DNA from: Owenia fusiformis | Lineage: Eukaryota; Annelida; Polychaeta; Sabellida; Oweniidae | DNA: 64,000 nucleotides | Direction: 5' to 3' | Assembly (NCBI GenBank): GCA_903813345.2 | Contig: CAIIXF020000008.1 | Span: 31,830,867 to 31,894,866, forward strand | Shown here: positions 32,337 through 43,900 of the stretch, in pieces | Layout of the letters: the number at the start of each line of letters is the position of its first letter | How positions within the stretch are numbered: position 1 is the stretch's first letter | Translations under genes and position numbers: made by a program | The notes under the pieces: generated by a model | Told to the model about the DNA's origin: nothing | Databases searched by the model: none | What the model saw: only the letters and a program-made list of their open reading frames with translations

Positions 32337-33617
32337 CCACCATTCATAATTAATAGCAATAAAATCCTGTCATAATGATATTGACACGTATATGTCAGTA
32401 TTATCTTGTTTTAAAACAATGCCTAATCGGATATTAATCATAATAAAATTTTATAGCTGTATACTATCATATTGATATGTTAAATAAATATTTAAATAAA
32501 CGTTATTATATCTGACCATGTATTTTATTTCTAAAACAAGTATAACAGTCTGACCGGTGGCACTTGTTAAAATGTTAAAAATCTATTTGGGAGTTTCTAA
32601 ATCTTTATTTGGTATTATAGATGTTAGTAAATGGTAATTGACTCTCCAATCTAACCAGCATTATATTTCAAAATAGCTATTTTGCATAGAATAAGCAGGT
32701 GTTAGTGAGGGTAGTTAAAGACCAATAGCTTTACCATGTACACACAAATGCAACTTCATGCAATTAGCCTACATATGCCGTGGTCACATTTGCTCAGTTT
32801 TTTACTACGCGCACACGGCGCCCGGCCAATAGAGTATTTTGTTCAAACTTGTATTCCATTTTGGACAAAATACTCATCGGCCGGGCGCCGTTGCTGAAAA
32901 TCGGAGCAAATGTGACCACGGCAATACGGAACTATATGGAGTCATGTCTACGGTAAATACGCAGGATGAAATCATTTGCATCTCCATAATAAGTCAATGA
33001 CACCGTTGCTGAAATTGCTCATTTTCTCAGAATTTAAGTCGATCGGGTCTCAACAAGTTCTTAGAATCCATTTTCAATAGTTTCAGAATAGGGGTTCTGA
33101 AGCAGGATATTAACGCTTAACATATCTATACAATTTATATTTGCCAAATAATTGCACTTGTTCTTTGTGTTGGAATTTCCCTAAGTACATTTGATATTTA
33201 TACACGTATTTGTGCGATGCAGCGAATCAATTTGTTTTTAACGCAAGTATAACTCAATTGATTATTTGTACATTCGGTATTTAGCTTATTTATATTCGGT
33301 AAATACCGAATGCCACATTCGATAAATTTCGTTATTTAGCTAGACTTTACGAGATTTTAGTCACGTGATATATTTGAACAATGAAGAATAGCTGAGCGGT
33401 CATTTTGCAAAACTCGAGGTCACGTGGCAAAATTCGAAAAACAACGAAAGTTATCGAATATTCGGTAAAATGCAAATTAGCTTTCGGTAAAATGCATTAA
33501 CTATGTTATATACAAAAATAAATTTCGGTAGTATTCAGATAGATATTCAATATTGTGCATATAACGTGTTACTCTTAAGGAATACCATATACACGTCGCA
33601 CGAAACAGGGGACAATT
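32337..33617. other. Intergenic C-D, no gene seen
   Basis: AT-rich. Holds the foldback at 32776-32923. Around 33270-33550 the words ATTCGGTA / TACCGAAT and CGATAAATTTCG recur in both orientations, hinting at another decayed inverted repeat. Nothing coding recognised. Confidence 0.45.
32776..32923. mobile_element. GGTCACATTT-family foldback MITE, copy 3
   Basis: TGCCGTGGTCACATTTGCTC at the left is answered by AGCAAATGTGACCACGGCA at the right; CGGCGCCCGGCC and GGCCGGGCGCCG pair inside. 148 bp, long hairpin, same family as 5391-5517 and 10913-11059. Confidence 0.8.
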
Positions 33618-34575
33618 TATGGCTGGCCATCTGGACCAATGTATCGTCATACTTTTAACGCCGTAAAATCTACTTTTAACGCCGTAAAAACGATTTTATA
33701 CGCCGTAAAGAATTACTTTTACGCCGTTAAAAACGATTTTTTACGCCGTTAAAATTCATTTTGAACGGCGTCAAAAATAATTTTTAACGCCGTAAAAACG
33801 ATTGTATACGCCATAAAGAATTACTTTTTACGCCGTTAAAAACGATTTTGACGCCGTCAAAACCGATTTTTACGCCGTTAGAAATTATTTTTTACGCCGT
33901 TAAAAATCTTTTTTACGCCGTTAAAAATTATTTTTTACGCCGTTAAAAATTACTTTTTACGCCGTTAAAAATTACTTTTTACGTCGTTAAAAATTATTTT
34001 TTACGCCGTCAAAACTGATTTTTTACGCCTTTCGAAATTGCGAACGTACAAAACATTGTTAATCATTTGCGAAAAAATGTTTAAACAATGAAAACTCGAT
34101 GTTTATCAAATTCCCGAGATTTCCATACAACCAAATGCGTCTGGCAAATAAAAATTCCAATATAAATGATAAATGTGACATGTACAGTGACAGAAAAATA
34201 GGGTTTTGGATTTATATCAATCAGTCGGTAAGTCGAACATACACGTTCGTTTGTTCAATGAATACCAGATTGTAACGCTGGTTTTAATTGGCTGCCAGCT
34301 ATACTTTTTAACGGCGTACAAAATCGTTTTTAACGGCGTAAAAAGTAATTCTTTACGGCGTATAAAATCGTTTTTACGGCGTTAAAAATTATTTTTGACG
34401 CCGTTCAAAATGACTTTTTACGCGTACATAATTATTTTTGACGCCGTAAAAAAATCAATTTTGACGGCGTACAAAATCGTTTTTAACGGCGTAAAAAGTA
34501 ATTCTTTACGGCGTATAAAATCGTTTTTACGGCGTTAAAAGTATGACGATACATTGGTCCAGATGGCCAGCCATA
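33618..34575. mobile_element. 958-bp foldback element built of ACGCCGTTAAAA repeats
   Basis: Terminal inverted repeats start TATGGCTGGCCATCTGGACC and continue ~50 bases in both arms through GTATCGTCATACTTTTAACG. Flanks show a 6-bp target duplication, ACAATT, at 33612-33617 and 34576-34581. Inside, the left arm (to ~34030) has about 20 units of a 17-30-base motif, TTTTTACGCCGTTAAAAAT with variants; the right arm (from ~34305) has about 10 in the opposite sense. A ~270-base unique centre separates them. This is the layout of foldback (FB/Galileo-like) transposons: long arms with sub-terminal tandem repeats and no enzyme in the copy. Confidence 0.85.
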
Positions 34576-34581
34576 ACAATT

Positions 34582-36400
34582 AGAGTAACATTATGGCGTC
34601 AAAATACCAAAACAATACACAATGGCCAGTAAGGGCGCAATCAGCATTATAACGTCAAAAACGACAAGCGTTACATTTTGTCAAGTTTAGTCAACCTAAA
34701 AATAAGATGCTTTATTCTTATTCAATCCTGGTGAAATTCACAGAGCAAGAAGATCTCGAGGACAATATTTCTAAAATGTTTTTGATTTTTGAAAAACGGT
34801 CAAGAAATCCACTCGGGGCGTTAGTAAAAATTGATATGTATGGGATTTGTGGTAAAAAATCGATGCGTTACATTTTTTCAAGTCTCTAAAAGCAACTCTT
34901 ATTCTCTGACTTATTATTTGAAAAATAAAGAAATCGGTTATTGTTTTGTAAACTTCGCCATGACAATATTGTGCAGTTAATTTTTTTTTGAAATCAGACC
35001 TAAATTAGAAGGTTAAATAAAGGTAAACTTATTGCTTGTCTCCTTCGCCTTCAAAACCTTACACAATTTTGAAAATCTTAAAAGCGTTCATATAAGACGA
35101 TTTGTACTGTAGCCGCTAGGCAATTGTGACGTCATAAAAGCACATGTTTCAATGAATAAAATGTTAAATTTTAGTAAAATTCTGATCAGTATTTCAAAAG
35201 TTATTCCGATTTCAACGAACCGTGTAAGCGTGAAATGTTACGCCTTACAGCGTATCTGACGATGTCGGAGTACATTTAACTTTAAAAATATGGTAGATCC
35301 CATCATACTTTTCAAGGAAAAATAATTTCAGTGAAATGCGAATAAAAAATACTTCAAAATGATATATAATACACATAGTTAACTTTTTAAATAAGGCAGA
35401 TATTAACGCTTAAAGCTGAGATTAGCCCGTATTTCCCGAATTGTCCCCAGGTCCGTGCACGTCATAATAACAATTTATACAAAAACATGGCATTTATCGA
35501 ATAAAATATGTAAATTAATGCACATAGTATTAAAGTGATTAAATCCATTTTGGATATATATTTTGAGAATTCGATTTGCTGTAACAAATATATAAACATT
35601 TTTAACGAATGGAAAATTGATTTAGCGAATATAAATATTCCATATATCGAATGTTTTTGAACGAATAAATAAGCAAAAATAATGCCATAAACTTAGGTCT
35701 TTTTGATATTTTTGTTTATTACTAATAATACAATGTGTAACACAGTGTCGATACCGTAACTGTGGATGTGATAACATAAGTTCCCCATACAGTTCACGCG
35801 ATTACTCACAGTCGAATCAGTACATACTTTAAAGAAGATAATTTTATGTTGGGGTAGTGATCGTTTAAAATCGTGACACTTTTTACGGGGTGTCTTAAGT
35901 CACGGAGTATTTTTCTAAATATATTAGAGTTTGAAAACACTTTAATTAATTCATTTCCTAGATGAACAGTTTTCAGCCTCAATAATAACTTAAAGGAAAT
36001 TAAGGTTTGTGTTAGACTTCATTGGCTGTGGACGTGACACATCGTCGTGATTTTATTAACGGTATTGGAATAAGTTACTAAGTATGAAGATTGCAGTTAT
36101 GTGCCATTTGATGCTCTACCATTTAGAAAAATCGCCAATTGCGAGCATATCTTTATTTGACCAAGATTAATGAAAAATACAATATATCCAACACAATATG
36201 TAACATACACACCCATTAACAAACCAGCATTGTATTATAAGCTAGCGACATCAGTACCAGCTAATGAAAATAAATAATGTAACATAAAACAGTTCTTGCT
36301 TTTGTATATTATTATTACATAAGCAAATTATAATGTATTACACGCATTACAATAATTCAAGTTCAACACGATATCAAACATATAGACACTAACAAGCGTA
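34582..36400. other. Intergenic downstream of gene D, no gene seen
   Basis: AT-rich. The words GTTACATTTTGTCAAGT (34669) and GTTACATTTTTTCAAGT (34868) form a direct repeat ~200 bases apart, so a further degenerate repeat may lie at 34600-34890. Nothing coding recognised. Confidence 0.4.
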
Positions 36401-36406
36401 TGCATT

Positions 36407-36412
36407 TTTATT
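36407..36412 (-). terminator. Candidate poly(A) signal of gene D
   Basis: AATAAA on the minus strand ~145 bases past the gene D stop. The position used by A, B and C at ~65 bases has no AATAAA here, so D may have lost it or use a variant. Confidence 0.4.
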
Positions 36413-36556
36413 TTTTTGATACTATGTTAGAATGATAACACATTTTCCTTTTCTATAAGTTGAAATATTAGTATAAACATAATAAACGTGGAAAATATAG
36501 CGATAGTGTTTGATTAGTCCGTTTCCTATTTAACGTTGAATTATTATCTGATACTC

Positions 36557-39500
36557 TTATACTTCATTAGCCCCTTCATCTGAATATTGTCCACATATTT
36601 TCCTTGCTACAGTTCCCGTGATGGACTTGAGGTCCTCAAAGTTAACACTCCAACCAGGCCCAGTGCCGTTACGCATATCGAACACAAAGTGACTCGCTGT
36701 TTGTTTCCATTCTTTGATTCCAACGAGGTCTTGATAATTTGGAAGTCCTATAACTTCAGTGTCAATACCTTGGCTTCGGAGTCGCTTTGCCATTTTAATA
36801 GTAGGACGAGAATTGATACGTTTGGCTCCCTCTTCCCACGTATTTCCATCAGTAGCTAGAATGGCCACCCTGGGAATGCCGTGCCCCCTTGTTACATAGG
36901 GAGGTAGACATTGTGATGCAACATTCGCGAGTGCATCATCAGTCTCTGTATATGTATTGTGCTCATTTGGAATTGCGGCTATAGCATCACGAATGCATGC
37001 ATTGTCCTTGCATTTGTATCCTAACGAATGCTGATATACGTCTTGGTTGTAGCTACTTACGCCAATCATAGCGCTGGTAAACTTTTTGTTTGATTTATCA
37101 TATGTAACAAGGAAAGAATCGGCCAAGTCTTTGAAGAACTCTTTTGTTAACTTAATGTTCTCAACTTCAATACTGTCACTTCGGTCCATCACGAAGCAGA
37201 GGTCAATTTTTGCAGTACATCTATCTGTTAAATATAGATAGATAGATAAGTGTAAGTTGTAACGTTATTACATAATAAAGGGAGACCTAATTAACTAAAA
37301 AGATGTATAAAGATGTAAAACTATACTCACAATCACATGGGCTTATCTTGACCAACTGATGGAAGAAGAAACTTCCAACATCTTCCAAATCTGTACCGGC
37401 GTCTACCTCATACTTCCATCTCAAAGAGGAAACCAGGTCGTCCAAAAGAGGAATAGGCTCCAGAACACCGTTTTTGGGTACATGCACGACAAAAGTTGTT
37501 ATATTTGCTAAGTCATTAAGTCTACCCATTTCTTTTGTTAGATCAGCCACTTCTATCAGGTTCTGAAAAATATCAACCACCATGTATTTTTCGTGAAAAT
37601 GAAATGCATATATCGGAAGACATTTCCAATGAAGCAGACAAAGAGCTAGAATTCCGTAAAAGCCTGGGTTCGAAGCAAAAAATGTCCACTCACGTTCTTG
37701 CTATCAAATGGCACCCCGTCTGTCATGAGGATCAACACCCTCTTCCTTTCCCTCCCAGTTTCTGTGTCATATCTCGATACGCTGCCAAGTAGGTCCTCGT
37801 CAGTTCGCACTAGTTCCAATGCTTTCCACGTGTGCGTCTTACATCCTTTATGTGCTTTCTTTATATTTGTCTTAAGGTCTGCCAGCTGGCTTAGAAGTTC
37901 ATCTGCGTTGCCATTATTGTTCAGGCCGAATCGTTTCCTTGCCCCTTTGTCAAATAATACAAGGCCAAACTAAAGAAAAGGAAGAGTCTCAATCTTAAAG
38001 TTTACAACCTTGGGAGATGAAACTATTATATAATATAATGTTATGTTAAATTACATCAGGTCATATTTCATTATATTATTATATTATATTATATGTATTA
38101 CATTATAGTATAAATACATTATATTTGATGTTGTTATATATTACAATAAATATATTAAATCTTAATATAAACGTAGTTTTGCCCATGCAGACATAGACTT
38201 TTTAGAGTATACATGTACGTGGCAACCTCATTTGAAGAAGGCGTCTGCAGTAAGGTGGATGATATGAAGAGGAGCACTGACGAGGTATGTAATCATATGA
38301 TATGTAGAGGTATCATGAATGCTCGAAGAAGTACGTACAGTAAATACATCTGAAGCTGATTGTTAATATTTGAAAAGTTACTGAGGGTGTTACTGAGGAT
38401 GTTACAGATGCCTACAGAATCATACAATACGTGTAGGTATAGCAAAAAGGATTTGCCAACCAAGTAAACAGAAGTAAATGTCATGGAGATGCTGAATAAC
38501 CTGTCAATTATGCTAAGGTTATCCACAACTTACTCGTGTTATCTTTTCATTTACTTTCGTCCCTTTCACTATATTCTCCACAATTGTCACCATCTTCTTT
38601 TTATCCCTGTTTTTGACACTGCACGAAATGTCAATAGCAAACACAATATCTGCACACATATCTAGAAGAATGAAAATATTTTTTATTCATCATTTCAGTC
38701 ACAATAATGTATGTATAATGTATTGTATTGTTTTGTATTTTGTTTATCACCTTTAATAGGAGATGAAAGATTAGGTATATAGCTCTATCACATACAAGAT
38801 GTTCAAAATATTGAATTGTTTTCCATATTGTTCTTATTTATAGTTTAGTACTACACTCGTACACTTATGGTAGTCGATTGTAGAAGTCAACTTTGATTTA
38901 TTCTTAATTATACTTTATTTATATTAATCTGAGCTCAATACCATTTAATCATAATTTTAATAAAACCCCCACTAACTATTTCTTACTCCAACTTTTAATG
39001 TTCGTGCGTTTTCTGGACACATAGTTTTGATTGCATTCATGTTCATGTATATTTGCATCTATATTTGCATAGTCAATCAGTCAATAAGGATGTAGAAATA
39101 AATATATTTTATTAACTTATTCTACTACGTACCTACTACTATTACTGTATTATTCATGATCATGGTGTCAATGATTGTTATCAACTGACATAATATCACG
39201 CTTTGAGTGGTAATGAAGAGTTATTTTCTTTGTGTTATTACGACTACTCATAAGATGAACTGATAAATACAAAATACTATATATGTTAATTTTTGTATGT
39301 AAATTATGCGGTATCTAACTGTTTATAAAAGCCAATGTTTAATTCATTCATGATATACACACATTTGCATTACATAGGCTATTTCAGTTATTAGAATTAA
39401 AGATTACATCAACAATTATCCAGAACTCGTTTAATGATGGCCATTCATGATCAAGGGCGCCATTTGGTACTGTTATTGTACAGGCTGTGTCACTTAGTTC

Positions 39501-39668
39501 TTTTTCAATATACAAAGCTCATTGTATTAAAAGTCAATTTTACTTACATTTTTGCTCTTCCGTTTTATTGCTCAAACCAAAAAGTCTGTCATAGTCAAAG
39601 ATTTCAACATCACCATGCACTGTCACCATGTGAGCAATAAGAGAAAGTAATGCGAACACAATCTTCAT
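36557..39668 (-). CDS. Gene D: secreted protein with two vWA domains, PTMP1-like
   Basis: CDS join (minus): 39548-39668, 38534-38661, 37694-37969, 37331-37562, 36557-37224; 1425 bases, 474 residues. The signal peptide MKIVFALLSLIAHMVTVHG precedes the EIFDYDRLFG linker. vWA1 MIDAS DISCS, KTHTW, LMTDG; vWA2 DRSDS, TETD, LATDG, all present. The third coding exon is almost the same as in gene B from GCKTHTW to PFDSKN, while the surrounding exons differ more. The tail is DEGANEV. No broken exon or odd splice site. It is the upstream-most gene of the array and stands next to the gene-poor, satellite-bearing side. Confidence 0.9.
38020..38170. repeat. TATTA/ATATTATA low-complexity stretch in gene D intron 3
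   Basis: Runs of ATTATATTATTATATTATAT and relatives make a simple AT repeat of ~130 bases; it explains most of the extra length of this intron against genes B and C. Confidence 0.7.
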
Positions 39669-40770
39669 TTTGAAGTTAGATCCTGAAAAATCGGTTAAAA
39701 AAAATAATTGTATAAGATATCCAATGTCATCAATGTGATTCTAATGAATTAAAAATCGCAATATTTATTTTTCTTCAAATGCTCAAGGGAGTATTGTGGG
39801 AATGTTCCAATAGGCTTAATCTTTCGGAAATTTCTTCATCCGTAGGTACATCCATTTTTAAAGGGGTTCCCCTTCAGCCATCTTGAAAAGAGGGGCGATG
39901 GTTCGAAATGTGAAATGAAAATTTCCTTGTTCTGGCGATTAACTTATACGATTGGGGATTCAACTGCATAAAACGAATCCTAAAATACTCAGGAATGTAC
40001 TAGGGTCCTGGCACGGGATATTTCAAGTTATACATAAAACAAAAATTAGAGAAGGCGAGTGAGTTAGTGCCAGTAAGCTTAAATGTCAACAGTAAATCAG
40101 GAAGAAATGAATTAACTAGAAACTAGAAACGAATTCAACAAACTTTTTTTTAATTCAGAATCCTTTTTCAAAAGAAAGGAAAGTTTGAAAAATTCGAGAT
40201 TCAATTTTTTTTCTTGTCCATTCTATATTGATACGACATCAGATAGTAACTGCACAGATCTGTGAAATGAATCGCTCTAACTGGTCAGTTCTTGTGCTGG
40301 AACTGACATTGTCCCCATTGATCATCTCCATAGCGATAAAGAAAATATTGGTACGGAGGGGACAATCTCGGTAGCAATACAGAGAATACAGAATATTTCC
40401 TGGGGATTATCTCCTAAGTAAAATTTATCGGCTTAAGATCACACGAGTGCAATACAGGATAATTGTGCTTGACGACTGGCGACGTATCAATATAAATGAT
40501 ATGAAAAGAATCCAGAGATTGATTCATATCACTAGTGGGTGGTACAATGCATAAAAAGTACGTATCGTAAGTATATTCAGATAATCCAAAGTTTTCTTTA
40601 TATGATTTACCATTACGAGCATAGCGATTCTTACTATAGCATCAGTAATTAAAAAGATAATACATTATCGAGAAAATGATACATAGATGAATCGTTAATA
40701 GTTAGATTAAATATGATAAACAATTCTTAATTAAATATCAGAAAATATGAAACAGTTCACGGGTTCTTAC

Positions 40771-40900
40771 CTTTCCAGTGAGTTCCAAAAGTCAAAGTGA
40801 AGTTTGTTAAGGGGATTTTGTTTTATAACGCTATTTTCAGACTTGCATAATTAATCAAAGCATTTTTAATTTGTATGTGGTGAGTATGTATCTAATGATC
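40771..40900 (-). promoter_or_regulatory. Gene D promoter and short 5' UTR exon
   Basis: TATAAAAC box at 40820-40827 (minus), probable start near 40796, donor AAG-GTAAGAAC at 40771/40770. The core (GCGTTATAAAACAAAATC) lines up with gene B, but similarity fades within ~60 bases upstream. Confidence 0.62.
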
Positions 40901-43900
40901 TTATTGTATTTTCTCCAGACGGAAATTAAGAATGTCTGAATTATTTGATGTTATCGTTTCTGCATAATATGTAAAATCATGGGGATATCGAACAATGGGT
41001 ATTATCATAATGAGAATTACTATCATCTTATAGTAGTAGGCCTACACAGAAACACAGCCTAGGCCTCTTGTGGTAAAATCATAAAATATCAGTACGTTAT
41101 CATGACAATAGAGAGATTTCGCAACTCACTTATAGCATGTTTACAAGGTGTTCCAAAAGTAACAGGACTGGTGCTGGTTTTTGTAGCGTATAACTTACGA
41201 AGCGTTTGATCATACGTCATCGTTTATTGCTCAGCTCTATACGTCCATAAGTGTGATATTCTTATACATCGTCGTCTATTAAGTTAGTTGTGAGTTTCAT
41301 CCGGTGTTTTCATGAACATCTGAATATTATCCAATCGGGCCTTCAACTAAGTGGGCCCTAAACAGTTGGAATTTCATTACTGTTTCTCCTGTTTGTAATG
41401 ATATACAACGTAAAAGTCACAATATATGAGACTTAAAGCTTGCAAAAAAATCGAAACGGCAACCTATACGTATAGATCGCTCATATATAAATGCATTGTG
41501 TAGTTTTCTCACTGAAATAATCGTTTAGTTACAGTGTTAACTTAGAATACACCGCAGCGTGTAATATGCCATTGATAATTAATAAATTATATACTACCTG
41601 GTTTTCTATGATACATATTTTAAACAGGCTAATTTCGTAAGATATTTGGAGCTTAGGCATGTATGACATACATCATTTTTTCAAAAGTGCATCGAAATCA
41701 AAATGGTCACCATAGTATACAATAGACGTGGGTAAAATAATTCCCGTTGACACCAACGTGAAATTGCAAATTTCCCGTTCTAAATACGAAACTCTGAAGC
41801 TGAACGGGTATCTAAAGTAGGCTAATTAGCGCTTGTTTTGTATGCGAGTTATACACAAATTACATTGCACGCTCTCTATTATAACGAGTATTCGTCGTTC
41901 GAAACAGATCTGTTGATTAGACACCTGTAGTTTCTATACTATTAGCGATTACAATGGGAAAACATATAATTAACGATGAACTTATCTTTTATCCCACCCT
42001 TGGTTAATTTTATAATTAAAGTCAGTGTACCCTAATTAATGAGATACCTGAGGTTTTTTATCTCTACACGTCATTAAACAATTTATCATGCCATGGAAAC
42101 AGTTTCTGTAAATGGATTCTTTCAACAACATATTTTTTGTTGTCACTCCGATTATCTTTATTTCAATTTTAATCCTTTTATATCAATTTGATTTCCCATT
42201 TTAGCACAGGTATTAATCATAGGCCTAAGTTTAGAATTGCAAGGAATGCTTCGACTATCAGCAATAGTTGAGTTATTCACAAACGCTTTAAATAAATGCA
42301 ATCATTTTCAATGCAAATAACATGGCCTGCAACCTTAAATTACAAAATCCATTTTCCACAATCTTCGAAATGCACAAATAGCTAAATCTGATTCTTTCTT
42401 TGACTTCAATACAAAATTTACTGTGTAGTTGTCTAGATCTATTTTGTTTCGTCTTACTGTGTTCCAAGAAATTTGATGTACAAAGTATTAATGTAAATGC
42501 ATTATGTGGTTGAGCCTAAAATAATGAGAGAACTGCCTGTGATCTGTGATGGCTGACACTAAAGTGAAGTGCATATCTGTATTGCAGACAAATTAAAGAG
42601 GGACTTAGTAATCAAAAACATATGTGACAACATGAATACTCACGCCATTTTAAAGAACTTTCAAACTAAAAAACACATAAAATGAGATTATAAGCGATGA
42701 GTTGTCTATGACGGCTCTAGCTCTATATTGTGCTATCACGCATTATCAGATCACCAAATAGAGGAGTTTCTAAATGATTTTGAAATCTCGCTAATTCTCG
42801 TTTTTTCATGAGATTTTAAGAGATTTGCACATTTTATCTCTAATGACTTACTTTTCTTTCTTTTTGATAGCATATTTCAATTCAGTGATATGTTTCCTAC
42901 AATGATGGCTTTGATTTACACATTTATGTCATTTAAATCATTCTCCATGACATTTTAAAAAAACTTGGGCCAAATCTCCATTAATGTTATGCTAAAATTC
43001 TTTAAAACCATGGTTTAATCGTATGACAACCAACATTTTCATGTTTAATCACAATATGTTCATTGACAGGGTCATTTAATAGTATGCCATTCAAATTTCA
43101 GACAGATTTAACTAACACTCTTTGATAAATCATGAAATTAAGTCACTATTGCAAGCTTTTAGCATAGAACTCAATGGAAGGTTGGCCCAAGATGAACAAA
43201 GGTGACATCTATTATGTCAGCTTTATTCTGCTTTATTTAGCTATTTAGAAACTATACTATTGAAGAAATAAATCAATTTTTAACAAATTTTTGTTTTGTC
43301 AATTATTTTATATTTTCAATTTAAATGGCCATATATAATAGCAAATTAAGTGTCCCGAGAGTAGTACTCGAGTGTATGATTAGTATTGTTTATGGGATCT
43401 TTTGGCTTTTGGATATAAATATAAATATAGTAAATATTTTCTTTTTACAAGTTAAATTGTGTCATATTATAAGCGTTTGGATATATTTTATAATTTACTT
43501 AATTTTACTCATTTACTCAATTTTATTCAAAAATAAACTCTAAAATGACAGGGATCGGGGAAAAATTACACCCCTGCTTGAGCCGAGTATATTTGTAAAC
43601 TTATTGTATTCGACTCCTTTGTTCCACAAGTGACAAAACAAGTGACAAAATCTTGATACGTCCAAGAAAGCTAAATGAGTTGCATTCCCCTTTCATTTAT
43701 GGAGTCAAAAAATACCTTTCAAAAAACTGAAAATATTATATTCAATGCGTCTCTTTTCCCCTGAAACCACCTTGGAGATCGCCACCTTTATTTGCAATCT
43801 CAAAATACTTTTTGATAGACTTTTCAATAAGGGAGACATTCAATTTATACACATTTAAATTTATGGTAATACTTGTGAAGTCCACTCATCAGAAAAAGGC

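Noticed and set aside
43325-43543. Hydrophobic 72-residue frame resembling a membrane protein
   Set aside because: Composition is what AT-rich DNA gives (Ile, Leu, Phe, Tyr); no neighbouring exon or motif supports it.
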